NCBI GenBank assembly: GCA_001873285.1
Contig: MNYV01000035.1
Span: 1 to 42,859 of the forward strand
Source of the DNA: Nitrospirae bacterium CG2_30_53_67
GTDB lineage: Bacteria; CG2-30-53-67
Direction of reading: 5' to 3'
Length of the DNA: 42,859 nt
Positions 33,319 to 40,387 of the stretch are shown one piece after another. A program made the translations under genes and the position numbers. Within the stretch, counting starts at the first letter, position 1. Every line of letters begins with the position of its first letter. The notes beneath the pieces were generated by a model. It ran no database searches. It had not been told where the DNA came from and worked only from the letters and a program-made list of their open reading frames with translations.

Positions 33319-34107
33319 ATGGATACGAGTCTTCTGGCCATACTCTTCTTGCTCGGCCTCTCCGGAGGTTTTGTCTCAGGACTTCTGGGAATCGGGGGAG
33401 GGATCATCATGGTCCCCCTCCTGCTCTATGTCCCCCCGGCGCTGCGCCTGGGCGCCCTCTCCATGAAGGAAGTGGCCGGCATGACTTCGGTCCAGAGTTT
33501 TTTCGGCGCAGCGTCCGGAGCCGTCGCCCATAAAAGACATCGACAAGTCAGCGCTCCTTTGGCCTGGGTCATGGGATCCGGCATGGGAACCGGGTCCCTC
33601 GCAGGGTCCTTCGGCTCCAAGGTCGTCTCTTCGGAGGCCATCCTCATCCTCTTTGCGCTCATGGCCCTGACGGCTTCCATCCTGATGTTCTTCCCAATTC
33701 CCGAATATGACGGGCAGGAGTCCGATGTACGGAATCTGATATTCAACAGGCCTCTTGCCTTGGCCGTCGGCTTGTCCATCGGCCTTCTATCCGGCATCAT
33801 CGGTCAGGGAGGCGCCTTCCTGTTCATTCCGGCCATGATTTATATCCTCCGCATCCCCACAAGAATCACCATCGGGACAGCCATGGTCATCGGTATGGTC
33901 TCCTCGGTCTCGGTTCTGATCGGCCGGATGGGAACCAACCAGATCCCCTATCTAAAAGCAGGGGTCCTGGTTGCAGGGGTACTGATCGGGGCGCAGGCCG
34001 GCGCGGCCGTAAGTCAGAAAACACCGACAGCCGTCCTCCGTAAAATCCTGGCTGTGATCATTGCAGCCACGGCCGTCAAGATCGGGTATGAACTTCTCAT
34101 CACATAA
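33319..34107 (+). CDS. TauE/SafE (TSUP) family membrane transporter, copy 1
   Basis: 262 residues with about seven to eight membrane segments. The repeated family motif is seen as GGFVSGLLGIGGGIIMVPLLL near the start and LSGIIGQGGAFLFIPAMIY in the second half. TSUP proteins move small sulfur or organic anions such as sulfite, sulfoacetate or thiosulfate. A TTG start at 33283 would add 12 residues, but ATG 33319 matches the start of the paralogue at 35086. It is followed after 25 bp by the candidate selenoprotein gene. The true substrate is unknown; the neighbours suggest a sulfur anion. Confidence 0.85.
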   Translation: MDTSLLAILFLLGLSGGFVSGLLGIGGGIIMVPLLLYVPPALRLGALSMKEVAGMTSVQSFFGAASGAVAHKRHRQVSAPLAWVMGSGMGTGSLAGSFGSKVVSSEAILILFALMALTASILMFFPIPEYDGQESDVRNLIFNRPLALAVGLSIGLLSGIIGQGGAFLFIPAMIYILRIPTRITIGTAMVIGMVSSVSVLIGRMGTNQIPYLKAGVLVAGVLIGAQAGAAVSQKTPTAVLRKILAVIIAATAVKIGYELLIT

Positions 34108-34132
34108 AGGATTCATAGAAAAGGAGAAAAAC

Positions 34133-34459
34133 ATGAATAAAATTAAAGTTAGATTCTTCCTAAATGAACCGAATGGCAAAACGTGAAACCATTTTAAGCA
34201 AATGATGCCCAGTTTGGGCATCAAATACGAAATAGAAATAGAAACCATCACAAAACCCCGGGCGGAATACCGCACCAGAGAGTATCTTAAGCAGGGTTTA
34301 CCAGCGGCGCCGGCCATTATGGTGGGGAACGAAATTGTTATCGCGGGATCGAATATTTCGGTGGATAAACTTGAAGCCGTTATCTGCCGACATTTGGGAT
34401 TATCCACACCGGAGCCGCAAAAGAAAAGTTTGACTGATCGTTTATTCAAGAGTAACTAA
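34133..34459 (+). CDS. Thioredoxin-fold protein with in-frame TGA; candidate selenoprotein
   Basis: 108 residues if TGA 34184-34186 (codon 18) is read through. The strong AAGGAG ribosome site sits before ATG 34133, upstream of the TGA; the frame continues from N-terminal MNKIKVRFFLNEPNGKT through TGA into NHFKQMMPSLGIKYEIEIE and ends at 34459. The second half (GLPAAPAIMVGNEIVIAGSN) is a thioredoxin or glutaredoxin-like cis-proline region. The TGA lies where a redox cysteine would sit, after the first beta strand. A perfect hairpin follows 17 nt later. A nonsense mutation of a Cys codon is the alternative. The gene lies between TauE/SafE and DsrE genes. Confidence 0.7.
34204..34222 (+). promoter_or_regulatory. 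Candidate bacterial SECIS hairpin
   Basis: GATGCCC-AGTTT-GGGCATC is a perfect 7-bp stem with a 5-nt loop. The loop starts 25 nt after the TGA and has G as its second base. This meets the bacterial SECIS rules as I know them: apical loop 16-37 nt downstream and a G among the first two loop bases. Confidence 0.6.
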
Positions 34460-34528
34460 TGCAATAACCGGGATGAAGACATAGTATCAGATATTGAGGG
34501 GCTGTTAACTACAGATGGGGGTGTAAAG

Positions 34529-34951
34529 ATGGAGAAGATAATAAAGAACGTGTCGGTAATGTGTTTTCATGATGAATTATGTCAGGTTTACAATGCGCTT
34601 ATGACGGCGCTGAGCCTTCTGAGGGAGGGCTCAAAGGTAACTATCTTTTTCGGCTCGCGCGGCGTAAATGCGATTCACAAGGATAAAGTAAAAGACCTTA
34701 AATGTATGCCCGACGCACCGGAAGAGGTAAGCAATGCAGTGATGAAGAAGATGGAAGAGATGAACCTCCCGACCGTGGAAGATCTGTTTGTTATGTTGCA
34801 TATGGAAGGTGCAAGGCTGCTCGCCTGCCCTTTGAATGTCCCGTTGTTCGGTATGAACAGAGACAACTTTGTGGAAGGAGTTGAAATCGCGGACCCCGCT
34901 ACATATTATAAAGAAGTGGTTGTGAAGGCTGACATGAACCTGACATTTTAA
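34529..34951 (+). CDS. DsrE-family protein
   Basis: 140 residues, DsrE/peroxiredoxin-like fold: an N-terminal strand-helix region with YNALMTALSLLREGSKVTIFFG, and a C-terminal LLACPLNVPLFG, with Cys100 in the usual sulfur-carrying position. Further cysteines are Cys12, Cys18 and Cys59. Likely a cytoplasmic persulfide carrier. It lies between the candidate selenoprotein and the second TauE/SafE gene. The start ATG at 34529 has only a moderate ribosome site (GGGTGTAAAG). Confidence 0.8.
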   Translation: MEKIIKNVSVMCFHDELCQVYNALMTALSLLREGSKVTIFFGSRGVNAIHKDKVKDLKCMPDAPEEVSNAVMKKMEEMNLPTVEDLFVMLHMEGARLLACPLNVPLFGMNRDNFVEGVEIADPATYYKEVVVKADMNLTF

Positions 34952-35085
34952 AACCAAAAAAAGAGGTTGTCCCTGATTTTCCTTTGAGAGTCTCTATGAT
35001 ACCTAAAAAACATGGATGAAGATGTCTTAAAAAATTCATCAGGAAGGTTCCCAAGCAAATTACGCTGTGAGAATGGAGGTCAAAG

Positions 35086-35874
35086 ATGACGGCAAACTTA
35101 GGTATCACCTTATTTACCCTTGGCCTGGGCGGCGGGTTTCTATCCGGTCTTCTCGGTCTCGGCGGTGCGATCTTCATGATTCCCTTGCTGCTTTATGTGC
35201 CGCCGTTCCTCCACGTGGGACAGCTCACCATGAAGACCGTGGCGGCCATCTCCATGGTCCAGGTCCTGTCCGCGTCGATCTCGGGTGTGATCGTCCATCA
35301 TAAGAACCGTTTTGTCAGCAAGAAACTGATTGCAACCATGGGAATCACCATGGTCGCCGGCGCTCTTTCCGGTTCTATCTTGTCCAAAAGATCGAGTTCT
35401 ATCTTTCTTCTCGGCATCTTTGCTGTAATGGCCTTGATTGCAGCGGTGATGATGTTTATCCCGAAACGGGAACAGGGTTCGGAGATTGACCCGGAGTCTA
35501 TCACTTTCAATAAGCCGGCCGCGGCGCTTGTCGGTTTGTTTGTGGGTTTTTTCGGCGGAATGGTGGGCGCGCCCGGTGCGTTCATTCTCATCCCGATCAT
35601 GATTTATATCCTTAAGATTCCAACACGAATTGTCATCGGATCCACACTCGGGATTGTCTTACTGGGGGCTGCTGCCGGGACCATTGGAAAACTTGCGACT
35701 GGGCAGATTATCTGGCCCATGGCGCTTTTGCTCGTTGCAGGAACCATACCTGGGGCGCAGATCGGCGGCGCCGTGAGCAAAAAGACAAAGGTTCAGACGC
35801 TGCGTATTCTGATCGCCGTCATCATTGCGATCACCGGTTTGAGAATGTTCTATCAGGTCTTTACCGGGAGGTAG
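35086..35874 (+). CDS. TauE/SafE (TSUP) family membrane transporter, copy 2
   Basis: 262 residues, the same length and layout as the copy at 33319 and clearly similar throughout (GGGFLSGLLGLGGAIFMIPLLLYVPP; FFGGMVGAPGAFILIPIMIYILKIPTRI). The conserved second motif differs at GQGG (copy 1) versus GAPG (copy 2), so the substrate may differ. Ribosome site GGAGG at about 35073. It lies between two DsrE genes. Two similar transporters this close suggest duplication with divergence, or a heteromer. Confidence 0.85.
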   Translation: MTANLGITLFTLGLGGGFLSGLLGLGGAIFMIPLLLYVPPFLHVGQLTMKTVAAISMVQVLSASISGVIVHHKNRFVSKKLIATMGITMVAGALSGSILSKRSSSIFLLGIFAVMALIAAVMMFIPKREQGSEIDPESITFNKPAAALVGLFVGFFGGMVGAPGAFILIPIMIYILKIPTRIVIGSTLGIVLLGAAAGTIGKLATGQIIWPMALLLVAGTIPGAQIGGAVSKKTKVQTLRILIAVIIAITGLRMFYQVFTGR

Positions 35875-35939
35875 AGAATTCGGATGCACATAGGGAGTAA
35901 CCCCGTATTTGCGAATCCATGAAAAGAAAGGGAAACACC

Positions 35940-36299
35940 ATGAGCAAAAAAATCACTTTAGTCATCACGCACTCCACGGATAATCACGACCGGGCCAACG
36001 CGGCGATTGCCTTGGCAGCGTCTCTGATCAGTGAAGGGGCTGATCTGACCCTCTTTTTTATTTTCGAGGGGGCCCTAATGGCAAGAAAGGGCGTGGCCGA
36101 GACCATTGAAGGGAGATATTTGACGCCGGTTCGGGAACTCTTCCCCATGATTCTTGAAGCAAAGATCCCTATGTATGTCTGCGGGGCCTGTGTGAAGGCT
36201 TATGAGATCCCTGCGGACGAGATCATGGATGGGTTCCTGATCACCCATATCCCGACATTGGCCGGAGAGATGATGCAGGGAGAAACCATCACCTTCTAA
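35940..36299 (+). CDS. DsrE-family protein with CGAC motif
   Basis: 119 residues, DsrE-like fold (KKITLVITHSTDNHDRANAAIALA, GADLTLFFIFEGALMARKG). Cys81 and Cys84 form CGAC, the likely sulfur-binding pair. The start was set at 35940, where AAAGGGAAA precedes the ATG; a start 7 codons upstream is possible. It follows the second TauE/SafE gene by 65 bp and ends the sulfur region. No terminator is visible before the mod operon. Confidence 0.85.
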   Translation: MSKKITLVITHSTDNHDRANAAIALAASLISEGADLTLFFIFEGALMARKGVAETIEGRYLTPVRELFPMILEAKIPMYVCGACVKAYEIPADEIMDGFLITHIPTLAGEMMQGETITF

Positions 36300-36382
36300 A
36301 AAATCGGCGTCCGTTTTCCGCTCTTTTTATGCTGTAAACAACGCGGGTTATTTCTTTATTGTTTTTTTAATTCATATTTTCC

Positions 36383-36412
36383 TTGACTTATCGTTATTCC
36401 ATGCTGTATATA
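36383..36412 (+). promoter_or_regulatory. Promoter of the modE-modABC operon
   Basis: TTGACT (36383-36388), an 18-bp spacer and TATATA (36407-36412). The transcription start would fall at about 36419, on or next to the modE ATG, so the mRNA may be leaderless. No ribosome site is visible. Confidence 0.5.
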
Positions 36413-36415
36413 ACG
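36392..36415 (+). promoter_or_regulatory. ModE-type operator
   Basis: The right half TATATAACG matches the E. coli ModE half-site exactly. Six bases (ATGCTG) separate it from the left half CGTTATTCC, matching at 6 of 9. The overall 9-6-9 layout is that of ModE sites. It covers the -10 element, so repression of this operon by ModE is expected. Confidence 0.6.
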
Positions 36416-36418
36416 CTA

Positions 36419-36793
36419 ATGCACAAAAAGCACAAAGGAAAGATATCGCCGGGTTTTCGAGGACGTATCTGGATTGATGGGGAAAAAGGAACCTTCCTGG
36501 GATATGGAAGAATTGTCCTTCTCGAAAGAATCCATGAGTACGGCTCTATTACAAAGGCTGCCAAGTCTATGGAGATGTCTTACCGAAACGCCTGGGAACT
36601 TGTGGACTCGATGAATACACAATCCAGTCAGCCGCTTGTTGAAGCAGCGACCGGCGGCAGGGGAGGCGGAGGCGCCATTCTGACTGTTGAAGGAGAGCAT
36701 GCAATCAAACTTTTCTGGGAATTTCATAAGGATTTCCAAAACTTCCTCAGGCATGAGGAACAAAAACTGATGCGGTCGAAAAGTAAACGGTAA
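36419..36793 (+). CDS. modE: ModE-like molybdate regulator, DNA-binding domain only
   Basis: 124 residues, about half of E. coli ModE. The winged-helix ModE domain is clear (GTFLGYGRIVLLERIHEYGSIT, then KAAKSMEMSYRNAWELVDSMN). The C-terminal di-mop molybdate-binding domains are absent. The start at 36419 gives the family-like N-terminus. Upstream starts would put the promoter inside the gene. It lies 31 bp before modA in the same orientation. An operator of ModE type covers the promoter, so autoregulation is likely, but the protein should not bind molybdate by the classical route. Confidence 0.85.
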   Translation: MHKKHKGKISPGFRGRIWIDGEKGTFLGYGRIVLLERIHEYGSITKAAKSMEMSYRNAWELVDSMNTQSSQPLVEAATGGRGGGGAILTVEGEHAIKLFWEFHKDFQNFLRHEEQKLMRSKSKR

Positions 36794-36824
36794 ATTAAGA
36801 CAAAAGATAAGAGGCGGTAACAAT

Positions 36825-37598
36825 ATGCTTAGAGGATTTTCACGTATATCAGTAGTTGTGCTTTTTATCGCAGTGATATTCTCATCTGTGACGTTTGCAG
36901 AATCACCAAAGGAAATAATCGTATCGGCGGCCGCTGATTTAAGCCGTGCCTTCAAGGAGATCGGGGCAGTATATGAAAAGGAAACCGGAGTAAAGGTGTT
37001 ACTCAATTTTGGCTCCACAGGCCTGCTGGCGCAGCAGATAGAAGGTGGCGCTCCAGTTGATCTTTTTGCCGCTGCAAACAAAAGCTACATTGACTCCCTC
37101 GAAGGAAAAGGTCTCATACTGCCTGAAACCAGGAAGCTTTATGCAGTCGGACGAATTACCCTCGCCACGCCAAAGTCATATGCAAAGTTAAGTTTTTTGC
37201 AGGATTTATTAAGGCCTGAGGTCAAAAAAATCGCTATTGCCAATCCGGCTCATGCGCCTTACGGAATGGCTGCGAAGGCTGCAATGGAGAAGATCGGCAT
37301 CTGGAAAAGGCTAAAAGATAAGTTGGTATTGGCTGAAAATATACGTCAGACCCTTGATTATGTTGAAACCGGGAGTGTGGATGCAGGAATTGTCGCCCTC
37401 TCCGTCAGCATAGGTTCAAATACAAACTTTACCCTTATTCCTGAAGAACTGCATCCTCGGATTGAACAGGCAATGGCTGTAATAAAAAACGGCCGCAATC
37501 CCAAAGAAGCAAAGGGATTTGCTGATTTTATAAACGGACCGGCAGGCAGGCCAATCATGAAAAAGTATGGCTTTGTTCTTCCAGTTGGAATGAAGTAA
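36825..37598 (+). CDS. modA: Molybdate ABC transporter substrate-binding protein
   Basis: 257 residues. Signal peptide (residues 1-25, ending VTFA), then the ModA fold: IIVSAAADLSRAFKEIG, KVLLNFGSTGLLAQQIEGGAPVDLFAAAN, NPAHAPYGMAA and VETGSVDAGIVAL. Periplasmic protein that delivers molybdate or tungstate to ModBC. It starts 31 bp after modE with an AAGAGGCGG ribosome site and is followed 4 bp later by modB. Confidence 0.95.
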   Translation: MLRGFSRISVVVLFIAVIFSSVTFAESPKEIIVSAAADLSRAFKEIGAVYEKETGVKVLLNFGSTGLLAQQIEGGAPVDLFAAANKSYIDSLEGKGLILPETRKLYAVGRITLATPKSYAKLSFLQDLLRPEVKKIAIANPAHAPYGMAAKAAMEKIGIWKRLKDKLVLAENIRQTLDYVETGSVDAGIVALSVSIGSNTNFTLIPEELHPRIEQAMAVIKNGRNPKEAKGFADFINGPAGRPIMKKYGFVLPVGMK

Positions 37599-37602
37599 TA
37601 AC

Positions 37603-38280
37603 ATGGATGGGGACTTGAATAATTCTATCCTTTTTTCAGCGAGACTTTCACTACAGGTGGCATGGGTTGCCACGGCGTTCATCATCGTGACCGGTGTGCC
37701 GGCCGCCTATTTTCTCGCACGGAAAGATTTCAAGGGCAAAGAGCTTATTGATATTATTTTTACCCTTCCTCTTGTTCTTCCGCCTACGGTTACCGGGTAT
37801 TATCTTATTGTTATATTCGGGAGAAATGGATTGATCGGTAAAATGATATATGACCGGACAGGCTTCACAATCATGTTCACATGGTATGCCGCCGTCCTTG
37901 CGTCATTTGTTGTTGCCTTGCCGCTTATGGTCAAGACAGCCAGAGCGGCGATTGAGTCAGTGGATAGAAATCTTATCAATGCCTCTTATACACTCGGACA
38001 CGGAGAGATTGAAACAGCGCTCAGGGTTATTCTGCCTCTTGCCAAAAAGGGCATCATTGCCGGGATCGTTCTTTCTTTTGCACGGGCTATGGGAGAGTTC
38101 GGGGCGACTCTTATGCTTGCAGGCAATATACCGGGCAAGACAGACACGATGCCGCTTGCTATCTACAGCCTTGCAATCAGCGATGAATGGACTCAAGCGC
38201 ATACCATGGTTATCCTGCTTACTATCATGTCCGGCCTATTTCTCTATATCGCAAATATCTACACGAAGCGGAGCATATGA
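37603..38280 (+). CDS. modB: Molybdate ABC transporter permease
   Basis: 225 residues with about five membrane segments. Typical ModB: LPLVLPPTVTGYYLIVIFGRNGLIG near residue 50 and the EAA loop INASYTLGHGEIETALRVILPLAKKGIIAG, then SFARAMGEFGATLMLAGNIPGKTDTMPLAIY. Inner membrane. It starts 4 bp after modA and overlaps modC by 4 bp. Confidence 0.95.
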   Translation: MDGDLNNSILFSARLSLQVAWVATAFIIVTGVPAAYFLARKDFKGKELIDIIFTLPLVLPPTVTGYYLIVIFGRNGLIGKMIYDRTGFTIMFTWYAAVLASFVVALPLMVKTARAAIESVDRNLINASYTLGHGEIETALRVILPLAKKGIIAGIVLSFARAMGEFGATLMLAGNIPGKTDTMPLAIYSLAISDEWTQAHTMVILLTIMSGLFLYIANIYTKRSI

Positions 38281-38996
38281 TGGGACTCTCGGTCAGTCTG
38301 AAAAAGAAGGTCAAAGGCTTTACTCTTGATGCGGCATGGGAGATTGGGGATGAACTCGCAGTCCTGTTTGGATACTCCGGGTCGGGTAAGTCACTGACCT
38401 TGCAGATGATCGCAGGACTGATAAGGCCTGATGATGGCATGATCCGTTTGGATAGTAAAACCTATTTTGACAACTCCGCCGGTATTGATGATCCGCCACA
38501 GCTTCGCGCGTTCGGCTATGTATTCCAGGACCTTGCCTTATTTCCTCACATGACGGTTTTCAGAAACATTATCTTCGGAGCTCCTGAGATACCCAAAGAC
38601 GAAAAAGTCTCAAGGGCCAAAGAAATGATCGAGGCATTTAAGCTTACAGGCCTTGAGGACCGCTATCCTTCCGAGATATCAGGAGGACAGAAACAGAGGG
38701 CCGCCTTTGCGCGTGCGCTTATCCGTCAGCCGGATGCTTTGCTGCTTGATGAGCCGTTCTCCGCCCTCGATCATCCCCTCCGGCTGGAAATGCGGGGCTT
38801 CCTCCAGGAGGTGAGGAAACGGTTTGCCATACCCGTCATCCTCGTAACCCATGATTTTGATGAAGCCTCATTTCTTGCGGATAAAATTATCGTGTACTCT
38901 CATGGGAAGGTTGCTCAGGTTGGTTCACTGAAGGAGGTGATGAATCAACCGTCAAGCGCTGAGGTTCAGATGCTTGCCGACACAAAGAAAGTTTAA
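38277..38996 (+). CDS. modC: Molybdate ABC transporter ATPase, short form
   Basis: 239 residues. Walker A GYSGSGKS (32-39), Q-loop YVFQDLALFPHM, signature EISGGQKQR, Walker B LLLDEPFSALD and the H-loop VTHDFDEA are intact. Classical ModC (about 350 residues) also has a C-terminal molybdate-binding TOBE domain, absent here. Two adjacent ATG codons overlap the modB stop. It ends 35 bp before the porin gene. Confidence 0.93.
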   Translation: MMGLSVSLKKKVKGFTLDAAWEIGDELAVLFGYSGSGKSLTLQMIAGLIRPDDGMIRLDSKTYFDNSAGIDDPPQLRAFGYVFQDLALFPHMTVFRNIIFGAPEIPKDEKVSRAKEMIEAFKLTGLEDRYPSEISGGQKQRAAFARALIRQPDALLLDEPFSALDHPLRLEMRGFLQEVRKRFAIPVILVTHDFDEASFLADKIIVYSHGKVAQVGSLKEVMNQPSSAEVQMLADTKKV

Positions 38997-39031
38997 ATAT
39001 TTTTCTATGAATTTAAAAAAGGAGCCATAAT

Positions 39032-40387
39032 ATGGAGGTCAAATATCCTCAGCCGACCCTGCTACGTATATTTCTTCCTGTCTGTTTGACCGCTTTAATG
39101 TTTCTGCCGGGAATCTCCTCGGCAGACGGCATGGAAAACAGCGGCACGGACACCCAGCAGCTCATTCAGATCCTCAAGGATAAGGGGCTTCTGACGGACG
39201 AGGATCTCGCCAAGATCCAGACTCGGATCAAGGAACAGAAAGAAAAAAAAGCACAAGATGAGATGGCCCCCGTGAAGATCCAGGGGAGGGTTCAGTTCCG
39301 ATATATGAATATCGAGGACTTCGACCCATCCACGAAGATCCCCCCTCTCGACGCCAACGGCTTTCGACTGCAACGCGTCCGACTCTTCTTCTCGGGCACG
39401 GCCGTTCCCAAGGTGGACTATTACATCCACCTGAATTTTGACCAGGGGACGGACGGGCGTGTCTGGGATGCCTATCTGCAGTACAATATCAGCCCGGAAT
39501 GGGGGCATGTCCGCATGGGCCAATACAAGGTCCCCTTCGGCAGGCAGTGGCTGGCCTCCTCTGCCAGGTTTCTATTTATGAACCGGTCCAACATAGGAGA
39601 CTATGCGGGTTTCCGGAGGGACATCGGGGTGATGTACGAGAAGTATTCCTTTACCGAACATTATCAGGATGCCTTTGCCGAAGCGGACATGACGGAGCCG
39701 AGCGTAAATTATGCCTTCGGTATTTTCAACGGGAATCACATCGCCGACGGGAACGGCTTCCTCTCCGGGTCCGATCTGACTTCAGCGCGTGTGGGTTCTG
39801 GAAACGATAATGATCAGTATCTCTACGTAAGCCGCCTGAGCCTCACGCCGGTGAAGAGGGAAGAGGGATTCAAATACCTTACGTTCGGTGCCAGCGCCGC
39901 CTATCAGAAACAGCCGACCAACGGTGAGCGGTTCATTCAGGACGACACCAAGAAGGCCTTATTCGATGTGACTTCGGGGAACCCCTGGAAGGCCTCGGAT
40001 TGGGAGGCGGCATGGGAAGTGGACAGCCAGTGGATCATCGGACAGGCGGTGTTCCAGGCCGAATATCTGCGGAGAAAACTCGCTGCCGATGGTCTGCTCA
40101 CGTTCACCAATGCACGGCAGGCCAGGTCCGTGACCGCTGACGGATGGTATGTTCAGGGAGGGTATTTTGTGGTCCCCAAGAAGCTCTCTTTGAATGCACG
40201 CTATGAAACCTATGACCCGAACAATCAGGTGAAATCCCAGAACGATTATGACCGGTATACCCTCGGGTTTAATTACTACATCAACGGGAATAACTTCAAA
40301 CTCCAGGGGGACTACAACTGGCAGGACGAGGCCGTGGAAGATCTGAATAATGATTTCTGGGAACTTCAGCTTCAACTGCTTTTCTGA
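39032..40387 (+). CDS. Phosphate-selective porin O/P family outer-membrane porin
   Basis: 451 residues. Signal peptide (about 1-31, ending ISSADG), then a short helical segment (residues 42-75, LIQILKDKGLLTDEDLAKIQTRIKEQ), then a beta barrel that starts with VKIQGRVQFRYM and ends with the C-terminal Phe of QLQLLF, the outer-membrane assembly signal. The barrel has RLQRVRLFFSGTAVPKVDYYIHLNFD and GHVRMGQYKVPFGRQW, typical of OprO/OprP-like porins. It follows modC by 35 bp and may be the outer-membrane entry for oxyanions such as molybdate. This substrate is inferred from position. It ends exactly where the histidine kinase on the other strand ends. Confidence 0.9.
   Translation: MEVKYPQPTLLRIFLPVCLTALMFLPGISSADGMENSGTDTQQLIQILKDKGLLTDEDLAKIQTRIKEQKEKKAQDEMAPVKIQGRVQFRYMNIEDFDPSTKIPPLDANGFRLQRVRLFFSGTAVPKVDYYIHLNFDQGTDGRVWDAYLQYNISPEWGHVRMGQYKVPFGRQWLASSARFLFMNRSNIGDYAGFRRDIGVMYEKYSFTEHYQDAFAEADMTEPSVNYAFGIFNGNHIADGNGFLSGSDLTSARVGSGNDNDQYLYVSRLSLTPVKREEGFKYLTFGASAAYQKQPTNGERFIQDDTKKALFDVTSGNPWKASDWEAAWEVDSQWIIGQAVFQAEYLRRKLAADGLLTFTNARQARSVTADGWYVQGGYFVVPKKLSLNARYETYDPNNQVKSQNDYDRYTLGFNYYINGNNFKLQGDYNWQDEAVEDLNNDFWELQLQLLF

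Noticed and set aside
36329-36344. ATGCTGTAAACAACGC, similar to the right half of the ModE site at 36401
   Set aside because: It has no matching left half at the right distance, so it is not called as a second operator.
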